Positions 1 through 5,129 of a stretch of DNA of 5,147 nt are shown one piece after another. This DNA comes from Solirubrobacteraceae bacterium (GTDB lineage Bacteria > Actinomycetota > Thermoleophilia > Solirubrobacterales > Solirubrobacteraceae), in NCBI GenBank assembly GCA_024710825.1, contig JANJUA010000156.1, positions 1-5,147 of the forward strand. The letters run 5' to 3'. The translations under genes and the position numbers were made by a program. The stretch's first letter is position 1. Every line of letters starts with the position of its first letter. The notes beneath the pieces were generated by a model that was not told where the DNA came from, searched no databases, and saw nothing but the letters and a program-made list of their open reading frames with translations.

Positions 1-119
1 GGCTTCCAGGCGCGCGGGTTCTGGTTGAAGATCTGGATCGCGCGGCAGTCGGCCTCGACCCCGCGGGCGACGGCCTTGGCCGGTCCGCCGGCGGGGGAGA
101 CATGGGCACCGATGAGCAT
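1..119 (-). CDS. nfo: Endonuclease IV (deoxyribonuclease IV), 5' end only
   Basis: Reading the minus strand from the ATG at 119 gives 39 complete codons before the window ends. The peptide begins MLIGAHVSPAGG and ends with IFNQNPRAWK. These match the start of the endonuclease IV TIM barrel (IGAHVS.AGG, then about 18 residues later Q.F..NPR.W). Family knowledge: this Zn-dependent AP endonuclease cleaves 5' of abasic sites in base-excision repair. The metal-binding His/Asp/Glu residues lie beyond the visible part, so catalytic integrity cannot be judged. AGGT at 125-128 (minus strand) sits 5 nt before the ATG and could be a weak ribosome binding site. The gene diverges from gltX, with 29 bp between start codons. 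The next frames of this stretch are shadows. Identity is strong for so short a piece, because both N-terminal signature blocks are present in the right order and spacing. Confidence 0.88.
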   Translation of the reverse strand, partial: MLIGAHVSPAGGPAKAVARGVEADCRAIQIFNQNPRAWK

Positions 120-133
120 TTGGGACCTGTGTC

Positions 134-139
134 TAGCAT
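134..139 (+). promoter_or_regulatory. Candidate -10 element (TAGCAT) for leaderless gltX transcript
   Basis: TAGCAT fits the actinobacterial TAnnnT -10 pattern and ends 9 nt before the gltX ATG, so transcription would begin at or within about 3 nt of the start codon. No purine-rich ribosome binding site precedes the ATG, which agrees with a leaderless mRNA. No convincing -35 hexamer is visible at 16-18 bp. The same TCTAGC core precedes kdpF in this window. This is inferred from pattern and position only. Confidence 0.4.
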
Positions 140-148
140 GCGGCGCCC

Positions 149-1471
149 ATGCGGCTCCGATTCGCTCCCTCTCCCACCGGCGCGCTCCACATCGGCGGCG
201 CTCGCACCGCCCTCTACAACTGGCTCGCGGCGCGGCACGACGGTGGCGCGCGCGTCCTGCGCATCGAGGACACCGATCTCGAGCGCTCGACCCCCGAGAA
301 CGTCGAGCAGATCCTCGACGCGCTGCGCTGGCTCGAGCTCGACTTCGACGAGGGTCCGATCTTCCAGACCTCGCGCCAGGAGCGCCACGTCGAGACGATC
401 GAGCGCCTGCTCGCCGACGGCCACGCCTACCGCTCGACCGCCACCGGCGAAGACGTCAAGGCCTACAAGGAGCGCCACGGCCACGACCGCGGCTTCCGCG
501 GCGAGGACGAGGGCGAGGGCGCCGTCCGCCTGCGCGTCCCCGACGAGGGGGCGACCGTCGTGCGCGACCTCATCCGCGGCGAGACGCCGTTCCGGCACGT
601 CCACCTCGACGACCCGGTGATCGCGCGCGCCGACGGTACGCCGCTCTACAACCTCGCCGTCGCGGTCGACGACCTCGACGCCGGCATCACGCACGTCGTC
701 CGCGGCGACGACCACTACTCCAACACGCCGAAGCAGCTGCTGGTGCTCGAGGCGCTTGGCGCGCCGCAGCCGGTCTACGCGCACCTGCCGCTGCTGCACG
801 GTCCCGACGGCAAGAAGCTCTCCAAGCGCCACGGCGCCGCGTCGGTGCAGGAGCTGCGCGACGCCGGCTATCTGCCCGAAGCCGTGCGCAACTATCTCGC
901 GCTGCTCGGCTGGGGCGCCGCCGACGACGAGACGATCCTCTCCACCGACGAGCTCGTGCGCCAGTTCTCGCTGGAGCGGGTCTCCAAGAACCCGGCGCGC
1001 TTCGACGAGAAGAAGCTGCGATGGATGAACGGGCTCTACATCCGCGCGCTCGACGTCGACGACCTGACGCGCCGCGTCGAGGCCTTCACCGGGCGCACCG
1101 GCCTGCGCGGAGCGGTCGCGATCTCGCAGGAGAAGCTCGCGACGCTCGCCGACTTCTGGCCGCTCGCGGGGACGATCATCGACGGGCCGGTCGACGACCC
1201 GAAGGCGCGCGAGAAGTGGCTGGCGTCGGACGCGCGGCGGGCCACGCTGCGGGCGGCCCGCGACGCGATCGCCGCGACGGACCCCTTCGACGTCGAGCAT
1301 CTCGACGTGGCGCTGCGGGCCGTCGTCGATGCCCTCGACGCCAAGCCGGGCCAGGTCTTCCAGCCGATCCGCGTGGCGCTGACCGGCACGACGATCTCGC
1401 CGGGGATCTTCGAGACGGTCGCCCTGCTGGGCCGCGACGAGACGCTGCGGCGCATCGACGCCGCGCTCTGA
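149..1471 (+). CDS. gltX: Glutamyl-tRNA synthetase (class I)
   Basis: The 440-aa protein charges tRNA-Glu with glutamate in the cytoplasm. The N-terminus RFAPSPTGALHIGGARTAL (residues 4-22) holds the class I HIGH-type motif as HIGG (14-17). LRIEDTD (37-43) is the typical GluRS block after it. KLSKR at 223-227 is the KMSKS-type ATP loop. FDEKKLRWMNG (285-295) and the C-terminal anticodon-binding region (about 320-440, ending with RVALTGTTISPGIFE and LLGRDETL) complete the fold, so this is not the short Glu-Q-RS. The protein has no cysteine, so no zinc site. It is 25-45 residues shorter than common bacterial GluRS (about 465-490), partly because the insertion around residues 97-130 is compact. 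The ATG at 149 is the first start after an in-frame TAG at 134. In most actinobacteria GluRS also mischarges tRNA-Gln for GatCAB; that is inferred here, not visible. Confidence 0.98.
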   Translation: MRLRFAPSPTGALHIGGARTALYNWLAARHDGGARVLRIEDTDLERSTPENVEQILDALRWLELDFDEGPIFQTSRQERHVETIERLLADGHAYRSTATGEDVKAYKERHGHDRGFRGEDEGEGAVRLRVPDEGATVVRDLIRGETPFRHVHLDDPVIARADGTPLYNLAVAVDDLDAGITHVVRGDDHYSNTPKQLLVLEALGAPQPVYAHLPLLHGPDGKKLSKRHGAASVQELRDAGYLPEAVRNYLALLGWGAADDETILSTDELVRQFSLERVSKNPARFDEKKLRWMNGLYIRALDVDDLTRRVEAFTGRTGLRGAVAISQEKLATLADFWPLAGTIIDGPVDDPKAREKWLASDARRATLRAARDAIAATDPFDVEHLDVALRAVVDALDAKPGQVFQPIRVALTGTTISPGIFETVALLGRDETLRRIDAAL

Positions 1472-1523
1472 GCTCTCCGACGCTCCGGCGGCGACCCCGA
1501 GGAGCCGCACCTCGCCGCGGGCG

Positions 1524-1539
1524 GGCGATCGCGATCGCC
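1524..1539. repeat. 16-bp perfect palindrome after gltX
   Basis: GGCGATCGCGATCGCC is identical to its own reverse complement and contains two overlapping GCGATCGC octamers. It lies 53 bp after the gltX stop. As RNA it could fold into a 6-bp stem with a CGCG loop, but no U-run follows, so a role as an intrinsic terminator is weak. A protein-binding site or chance in GC-rich DNA are equally possible. Confidence 0.4.
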
Positions 1540-1554
1540 GCGTCGGTTCGAGAT

Positions 1555-1577
1555 GGAACCTCCGGGTCCGACGAGTT
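1555..1577 (+). promoter_or_regulatory. Possible ECF-sigma promoter (GGAAC-N15-GTT)
   Basis: GGAAC at 1555-1559 is followed after 15 nt by GTT at 1575-1577, the general arrangement of many actinobacterial ECF sigma promoters. It would start transcription near 1585, about 135 nt before the HDOD-LuxR ATG. The GGAAC also forms the right arm of the inverted repeat GGTTC-N6-GAACC (1545-1560). An eight-base match is limited evidence, so this is a low-confidence call. Confidence 0.2.
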
Positions 1578-1608
1578 AGGGTGCCCTTAGCGCAAGCGCG
1601 CTCGTCAA

Positions 1609-1637
1609 CTCAATCATCCGTCCACACCTGCCGATAA
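1609..1637 (+). promoter_or_regulatory. Sigma-28 (FliA/SigD-type) flagellar-class promoter
   Basis: CTCA at 1609-1612 is followed by 17 nt and then GCCGATAA at 1630-1637. GCCGATAA is the full -10 octamer of FliA-type sigma factors. CTCA-N15-17-GCCGA matches the form I recall for FliA promoters in the motile actinobacterium Actinoplanes missouriensis. Transcription would begin near 1643-1646, giving a leader of about 75 nt before the HDOD-LuxR ATG at 1720. The octamer also stands out by its A/T content in very GC-rich surroundings. A motility sigma factor cannot be seen in this window, so its use is inferred. Confidence 0.65.
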
Positions 1638-1704
1638 ACGGAGAAGGCGTCCCCGCGGCCCCCCGCGTCGTCGGGACCATCCCACCCATTGCCGCATCAC
1701 GGAC

Positions 1705-1709
1705 GAGGA
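1705..1709 (+). promoter_or_regulatory. Ribosome binding site (GAGGA) of the HDOD-LuxR gene
   Basis: GAGGA lies 10 nt before the ATG at 1720, a workable Shine-Dalgarno spacing. It supports this start, and the frame offers no other start codon upstream before its stop at 1588. It contrasts with gltX and kdpF, which lack such a site. Confidence 0.6.
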
Positions 1710-1719
1710 CATCCCCGAT

Positions 1720-2802
1720 ATGACCGCTGAAGCCGCACCGGCGCGAGCCGCCGCCTCACCCGCCCGTGTCGCGGGCGGTCGCCACAACGAGGGCCACGGG
1801 CGGCGCCTCACGGCGGCGTTCGAGGCGCTCGAGTCGTTCCCGGCGCTGGCGGAGTCGCGCAACCGGTTGCTGCGCGTGGTGGGGCAGGAGCGGGTGTCGG
1901 CGAGCGAGGTCGTGGCGGCGGTCGAGTCCGACGTCGCGCTGGTGATCGCGGTGCTGCGTCTGGCCAACCAGGTGGAGGGCAAGAGCCGCGGTCGCGTCGA
2001 GTCCGTGGTCAAGGCGGTGGAGCTGCTCTCGCCGGAGGCGGTGCAGTCGCTCGCCGCGCGCGCGCGGACCTTCGACTTCTTCGAGCGCACCGCGACCTGG
2101 GACGCCGCGCCCGAGCGCTTCCGCCTGCACGGCGTGGCTACGCAGCGCGCCGCGGATCGGCTGGCGACCGAGACGGGCTACGGCGAGCGCGACCGCCTGA
2201 TGGTCACGGCGCTGCTGCACGACATCGGCAAGCTGGTGCTCATGCATGCGTATCCGGGCTATCCGGGCCAGGTCCACGGCGAGGCGCGCACGCCGGAGGA
2301 GCGCATCCATCGCGAGCGCCGCGAGCTGGGCGTGGACCATGCTCTCGTGGGCGGCGTGCTGGCACGGCGGTGGGGGCTGCCGAAGGGCGTCGCGAGCGCG
2401 ATCGAGCGCCACCATGCCGACGATGCGACCGACGAGGCCGCCTACATCCGCCTCGCCGACATGCTCGCGCACTACGCGCAGGGCGCCGCCGTGTCGCCGA
2501 CCGAGCTGCTGCGCTCCGCCCGCGTCATCGGGATCGGCCCCGCGGAGCTGCGGACCGTGATGTACGACCTGCCCTACCCGCAGCACGGGCGCAACCGGGC
2601 GATCGACCCGTGCCCGCTGTCGGCGCGCGAGCTGGAGGTGCTCAAGCGCCTGGCCGAGGGCAAGGTCTACAAGCAGATCGCCCTGGAGCTGTCGCTGTCG
2701 ACGAGCACCGTCCGCACCCACCTGCACAACATCTACGGCAAGCTCGGCGCCGTCGACCGGGCGCAGGCCGTCCTGCTCGCCACCGAGCGCGGCTGGCTCT
2801 GA
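1720..2802 (+). CDS. HDOD domain protein with C-terminal LuxR-type DNA-binding domain
   Basis: The 360-aa cytoplasmic protein has a low-complexity Ala/Arg-rich lead (1-28), an HDOD domain (about 32-260) and a LuxR/GerE helix-turn-helix (about 298-360). The HDOD part shows the usual entry (FEALESFPALAESRNRLL) and LLHDIGKL (165-172). It retains possible HD metal ligands: His137, His167-Asp168, His207, His231/His232 and Asp247. The C-terminus carries the GerE pattern LSARELEVLKRLAEG, KQIALELSLSTSTVRTH and IYGKLGAVDRAQAV. No receiver, PAS or membrane segment is present, so the HDOD domain is the likely input module of a one-component transcription regulator. HDOD domains are known in signalling, often near chemotaxis or cyclic-di-nucleotide proteins, but their ligand is generally unknown. 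Any phosphohydrolase activity is inference. A sigma-28-type promoter suggests co-regulation with motility genes. It is monocistronic here and convergent with kdpE. Target genes cannot be deduced. Confidence 0.93.
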   Translation: MTAEAAPARAAASPARVAGGRHNEGHGRRLTAAFEALESFPALAESRNRLLRVVGQERVSASEVVAAVESDVALVIAVLRLANQVEGKSRGRVESVVKAVELLSPEAVQSLAARARTFDFFERTATWDAAPERFRLHGVATQRAADRLATETGYGERDRLMVTALLHDIGKLVLMHAYPGYPGQVHGEARTPEERIHRERRELGVDHALVGGVLARRWGLPKGVASAIERHHADDATDEAAYIRLADMLAHYAQGAAVSPTELLRSARVIGIGPAELRTVMYDLPYPQHGRNRAIDPCPLSARELEVLKRLAEGKVYKQIALELSLSTSTVRTHLHNIYGKLGAVDRAQAVLLATERGWL

Positions 2803-2833
2803 TCGTCAGCGGCATCCGCCCCGACGACGACCC

Positions 2834-2850
2834 AGCGTACGGCGTGCGCT
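2834..2850. terminator. Hairpin between convergent genes, possible bidirectional terminator
   Basis: AGCGTAC-GGC-GTGCGCT can form a 7-bp stem (one G-U pair) with a 3-nt loop, starting 32 nt after the HDOD-LuxR stop and ending 38 nt from the kdpE stop. No clear U-run follows on either strand, as is common in GC-rich actinobacteria. A smaller GCGG-CAT-CCGC stem lies at 2809-2819. The position between two convergent genes is the main support. The rest of 2803-2888 shows nothing else. Confidence 0.35.
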
Positions 2851-2888
2851 TCCGCGGCTGTGGCGTCGCCGTCGACCATCGACGCGGG

Positions 2889-3560
2889 TCAGGGGAAGCG
2901 GTAGCCGACGCCGGGGTCCGTCCGGACCGCCTCGGCGCCGATCTTGCGGCGCAGGTTCGCCACGTGCGCCCGCAGGATCGCGACGTCGTCGGCGTACTCC
3001 GGTCCCCAGACCTCGGTGAGCAGCCGTCGGTGCGTCAGCAGCCGCCCCCGATTGCGCACCAGCGTCCGCAGCAGGGAGAACTCGATCGGGGTGAGGTGGG
3101 TCTCTTTGCCGGCCACGCGCACGATGCGGCCGGCGAGGTCGATCTCGAGGTCACCGGAGACGACCGCCGGCTCGTCGGCTCCCGCACCGGCCCGGCGCAG
3201 CGCCGCCTGCAACCGCGCGATCAGCTCGCGCGACCCGAAGGGCTTCGTGACGTAGTCGTCGGCTCCCGCCTCCAGCGCCCGGACCTTCTCCTCCTCCTCG
3301 CCGATCGCCGACAGCACGAGGATCGGCATCTCCGACCATTCGCGCAGCCGTCGCGTAACCTCGATTCCGTCGCCGTCGGGCAGCACGAGGTCGACGATCG
3401 CGGCCTGCGGTGGGCGGACCGCGGCGCGGTCGAGCGCCTCCTCGGCGGTCGCCGCCTGCACCACGTCGAAACCCGCCTCGCGCAGGATCACGCGCAGCGC
3501 CCTGAGGATCTGGTGCTCGTCGTCGACGACCAACACGCGCGAGGTGGGCGTCGCTGTCAT
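2889..3560 (-). CDS. kdpE: KdpE-type response regulator (OmpR/PhoB family)
   Basis: The 223-aa protein has a receiver domain (about 8-122) and a winged-helix DNA-binding domain (about 132-222). In the receiver, the acidic pair Asp13-Asp14, the phosphoacceptor Asp57 (in IVDLVLPDGDG), Ser84 and Lys106 (in YVTKPFG) are all in place. The winged helix shows LTPIEFSLLRTL (156-167), GRLLTHRRLL and the closing GVGYRF. Length is close to the 225 aa of E. coli KdpE. The kinase gene upstream ends in ATGA shared with this start, so translation is likely coupled; no separate ribosome binding site is seen. Known role: phosphorylated KdpE activates kdpFABC, the high-affinity K+ pump, under K+ limitation or osmotic stress. 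The divergent kdpFA next to its partner kinase supports this. The open frame continues well upstream inside kdpD, but the receiver begins just after this ATG, so the longer reading is a shadow. Confidence 0.93.
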   Translation of the reverse strand: MTATPTSRVLVVDDEHQILRALRVILREAGFDVVQAATAEEALDRAAVRPPQAAIVDLVLPDGDGIEVTRRLREWSEMPILVLSAIGEEEEKVRALEAGADDYVTKPFGSRELIARLQAALRRAGAGADEPAVVSGDLEIDLAGRIVRVAGKETHLTPIEFSLLRTLVRNRGRLLTHRRLLTEVWGPEYADDVAILRAHVANLRRKIGAEAVRTDPGVGYRFP

Positions 3561-4981
3561 CGCGTCGCCGCCGCAACAGCGGGCTCGAGGGGCAGCTCGA
3601 CGACGAACGACGAGCCCTGCCCGGGTAGCGACTCCACCGACACCCGTCCGCGGTTGGCCTCTACAAGCCCGCGGACGATCGCCAGCCCGAGGCCCGCGCC
3701 GGCGTGGCCGTCGGTGCGCGTACCGCGATGGAACGGCTCGAAGATCCGCTGCTGCTCGGCCCGCGGGATCCCCGGACCGTGGTCGACGACCCGCACCACC
3801 ACACGGTCGTGCAGAGCCCGCGCCCGTACGCTCACGGGCTCGCCGCCGGAGAAGCGCACCGCGTTCTCGAGCAGGTTCGCGAACGCACGCTCGAGCTGGG
3901 CGGCATCGCCCGAGAGTGGCGGCAGCGGGCCGATCGAGAAGCCCACCTCCCCGCCGGCGCCCTCCGCCGCGACCCGCAGGACCTCCTCGAGGTCGATGGA
4001 CCCGCGCCGCGGAGCCTCCGTACGCGCCTGCAGCCGGGAGAGGTCGAGGAGCTTCTCGATGAGCCGCGACAGCCGTGAGCCCTCGGCGACGACGATGGCG
4101 GCGAGCTCCTCGCGCTCCCCGGGTAGCAGCGCCGACGAGCGCAGCGCCTCGCCCGCGGTCACCATGGCAGTCAGCGGCGAGCGCAGATCGTGGGAGACGG
4201 CGCGCAGGACCGCGGTCTTCGCGACGTCGCTCTGACGCAGCGACGCTGTCTCGACGACCTCGTTCTGGAGCGCCGCGCGCTCGAGAGCGGCGGCGAGCGT
4301 CGGTGAGAGCGCAGGCGCGACGCGGGTACGCAAGCGCGCGCCCAGCGCCTCGGGCAGCGCGGCGGGGACGACGAGCCAGCCGGCGTCGCCGAGCGCGAAC
4401 GCCTCGCGGCGCGAATCGGACGGCGGAGCGCCGGCGACGACGGCGGCCGACGTAAGATCGAGCGCGACGGCGATGCGCTCGCCCGCCACCGTGAGGCCGT
4501 CCGCCAGGCGATTCTCGCCGAGCAGCAGCCGCGCGACCTCGGCTGCGAGGTCGGCCTCCGCGCGTCGAAGCTCCGCATCGCGGGCGCGCAGGCGAGCGCG
4601 CTGCGCCACGGCGCCGGCTGCGAGCGCGACGACGAAGAACGCGAGCAGCGCCACCCAGTGCTCCGTGCTGGCGATCGCGAGCCGCCCCGTCGGCGGCAGA
4701 TGGAAGAAGTTGAACGCGAGGGCGCAGGTGACGGCGGTCGCCACGGCCAGCCACGGGGTCCAGAAGGTGGAGACGACGAGCACGACGAGGACGTAGACGA
4801 CGCCGAGCGAGACCGGCGGTGCTATCTCGCGCAGCGGGTACAGCATCGCGGTGGTGGCGGCGACGAGGGCGACCGCGACGAGGACGCCGGTCGGGGCCGA
4901 GGGGTCCTTCCGGCCGCGCATGACGAGTCGAGCATATCCCGCCGGCTCGGGGCGGCCCGGCGTCTGGTGACGGTTCTTCAT
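3557..4981 (-). CDS. kdpD: Short KdpD-type sensor histidine kinase
   Basis: The 474-aa membrane kinase partners KdpE. Four hydrophobic segments (about 31-50, 56-72, 74-92, 107-126) with FNFFHLPPTGRL (90-101) form the KdpD-specific DUF4118 module. A helical, shortened GAF-like linker (about 130-245) follows. The kinase core has the H-box AVSHDLRSPL with His264, the N-box NLLENA (369-374), the G1 box DHGPGIP (400-406), FEPFHRG (414-420) and the G2 box GAGLGLAIV (428-436). The N-terminal KdpD domain with its Walker-type motif and the USP domain of the roughly 900-aa E. coli form are absent. With divergent kdpF only 67 bp away there is no room for them, so this is a genuine short form. The stop overlaps kdpE by 4 bp. 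The ATG at 4981 has GAAG 5 nt upstream but lies inside the direct-repeat operator. An in-frame ATG at 4921 (residue 21, MRGRKD) would still keep all four membrane segments. Confidence 0.92.
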   Translation of the reverse strand: MKNRHQTPGRPEPAGYARLVMRGRKDPSAPTGVLVAVALVAATTAMLYPLREIAPPVSLGVVYVLVVLVVSTFWTPWLAVATAVTCALAFNFFHLPPTGRLAIASTEHWVALLAFFVVALAAGAVAQRARLRARDAELRRAEADLAAEVARLLLGENRLADGLTVAGERIAVALDLTSAAVVAGAPPSDSRREAFALGDAGWLVVPAALPEALGARLRTRVAPALSPTLAAALERAALQNEVVETASLRQSDVAKTAVLRAVSHDLRSPLTAMVTAGEALRSSALLPGEREELAAIVVAEGSRLSRLIEKLLDLSRLQARTEAPRRGSIDLEEVLRVAAEGAGGEVGFSIGPLPPLSGDAAQLERAFANLLENAVRFSGGEPVSVRARALHDRVVVRVVDHGPGIPRAEQQRIFEPFHRGTRTDGHAGAGLGLAIVRGLVEANRGRVSVESLPGQGSSFVVELPLEPAVAAATR

Positions 4982-4995
4982 GCGATCTTCATGCG
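4975..4995. promoter_or_regulatory. Direct repeat, candidate KdpE operator
   Basis: TCTTCATGCG occurs at 4975-4984 and again at 4986-4995, a perfect 10-bp repeat with an 11-bp period, equivalent to TTCATG-N5-TTCATG. OmpR/PhoB-family regulators typically bind tandem half-sites spaced about one helical turn, and the E. coli KdpE site has a similar direct-repeat layout. The repeat lies 54-74 bp before the kdpF ATG, a suitable activator position, and covers the assigned kdpD start codon. Binding by KdpE is inferred. Confidence 0.5.
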
Positions 4996-5012
4996 GGGCC
5001 CTGGTTCCTGCA

Positions 5013-5025
5013 CGTCAGCTTGACG
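5013..5025. repeat. Short inverted repeat in the kdpF promoter region
   Basis: CGTCA-GCT-TGACG has perfect 5-bp arms around a 3-bp centre. It lies where the -35 region would be if TAGCGT at 5036-5041 is the -10 element. It contains TTGACG at 5020-5025, which resembles a -35 hexamer but has no -10 at the right distance before the kdpF ATG. It may be a regulator site or chance. Confidence 0.25.
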
Positions 5026-5035
5026 ATCGCGGATC

Positions 5036-5041
5036 TAGCGT
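5036..5041 (+). promoter_or_regulatory. Candidate -10 element (TAGCGT) for leaderless kdpF
   Basis: TAGCGT fits TAnnnT and ends 7 nt before the kdpF ATG at 5049, so transcription would start at the start codon itself. No ribosome binding site precedes kdpF. The -35 region (about 5013-5018) is poor, which suits a promoter that needs an activator such as KdpE. The call rests on pattern and spacing. Confidence 0.4.
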
Positions 5042-5048
5042 CGCTGAC

Positions 5049-5129
5049 ATGGATCCGCTCGCCGTCGCCATCTGCGCCGTCGTGTTCGCAGCGCTGTACG
5101 CGTTGATCGCCCTGCTCGATCGCGTATGA
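5049..5129 (+). CDS. kdpF: KdpF, small subunit of the K+-transporting ATPase
   Basis: The 26-codon reading frame encodes MDPLAVAICAVVF at the start and LYALIALLDRV at the end: one hydrophobic helix across nearly its whole length and a short charged tail. KdpF is a single-span peptide of about 25-30 residues (29 in E. coli) that stabilises the KdpABC complex in the membrane. The stop codon overlaps the next ATG in ATGA, and the peptide starting there fits KdpA, so this is the expected kdpF-kdpA order. It is divergent from kdpD, as in some other actinobacteria. The gene is easily missed because of its size. There is no Shine-Dalgarno sequence; a leaderless start is likely. Confidence 0.85.
   Translation: MDPLAVAICAVVFAALYALIALLDRV

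Larger units (their letters stand above)
1472..1719. other. Intergenic region between gltX and the HDOD-LuxR gene
   Basis: This 248-bp stretch has no credible coding sequence, and the frame of the downstream gene contains no ATG, GTG or TTG between an in-frame TAG at 1588 and 1720. It contains three small inverted repeats: GGCGATCGCGATCGCC at 1524-1539, GGTTC-N6-GAACC at 1545-1560, and AGCGC-N4-GCGCT at 1589-1602. It also holds a possible ECF-type promoter and a strong sigma-28-type promoter, described separately. No U-tract terminator follows gltX. The part from about 1645 to 1700 is C-rich and would form the 5' leader of the downstream gene. Confidence 0.7.

Noticed and set aside
1545..1560. 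GGTTCGAGA resembles the T-arm of a tRNA.
   Set aside because: No acceptor, D or anticodon arms can be placed around it, and no CCA or matching 5' strand is present.
25..1590. A 521-codon plus-strand frame across gltX.
   Set aside because: Its product is low-complexity Arg/Ala/Pro sequence with no domain, and it overlaps a complete GluRS in another frame.
1756..2727. A 323-codon minus-strand frame opposite the HDOD-LuxR gene.
   Set aside because: Its composition is Arg/His/Leu-rich without motifs and it lies wholly within a well-supported gene on the other strand.
2370..4235. A 621-codon plus-strand frame spanning the end of the HDOD-LuxR gene and the kdpED region.
   Set aside because: It is out of frame with the LuxR domain and antisense to kdpE and kdpD, with Arg-rich composition typical of GC-rich shadows.
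2889..4754. A 621-codon minus-strand frame that could suggest a long fusion ending in KdpE.
   Set aside because: The part before 3560 is an arginine-rich shifted reading of kdpD. The receiver domain begins right after the ATG at 3560, and kdpD in its own frame has all kinase motifs.
5020..5041. TTGACG as a -35 hexamer paired with TAGCGT as -10 for kdpF.
   Set aside because: The spacer would be only 10 bp, far below the usual 16-18 bp. The TAGCGT element is kept alone.
4982..5048. A c-di-AMP or other riboswitch upstream of kdpF, as found before kdp genes in some Firmicutes.
   Set aside because: The gap is only 67 bp and the promoter seems to lie directly before the ATG, leaving no leader RNA to fold.
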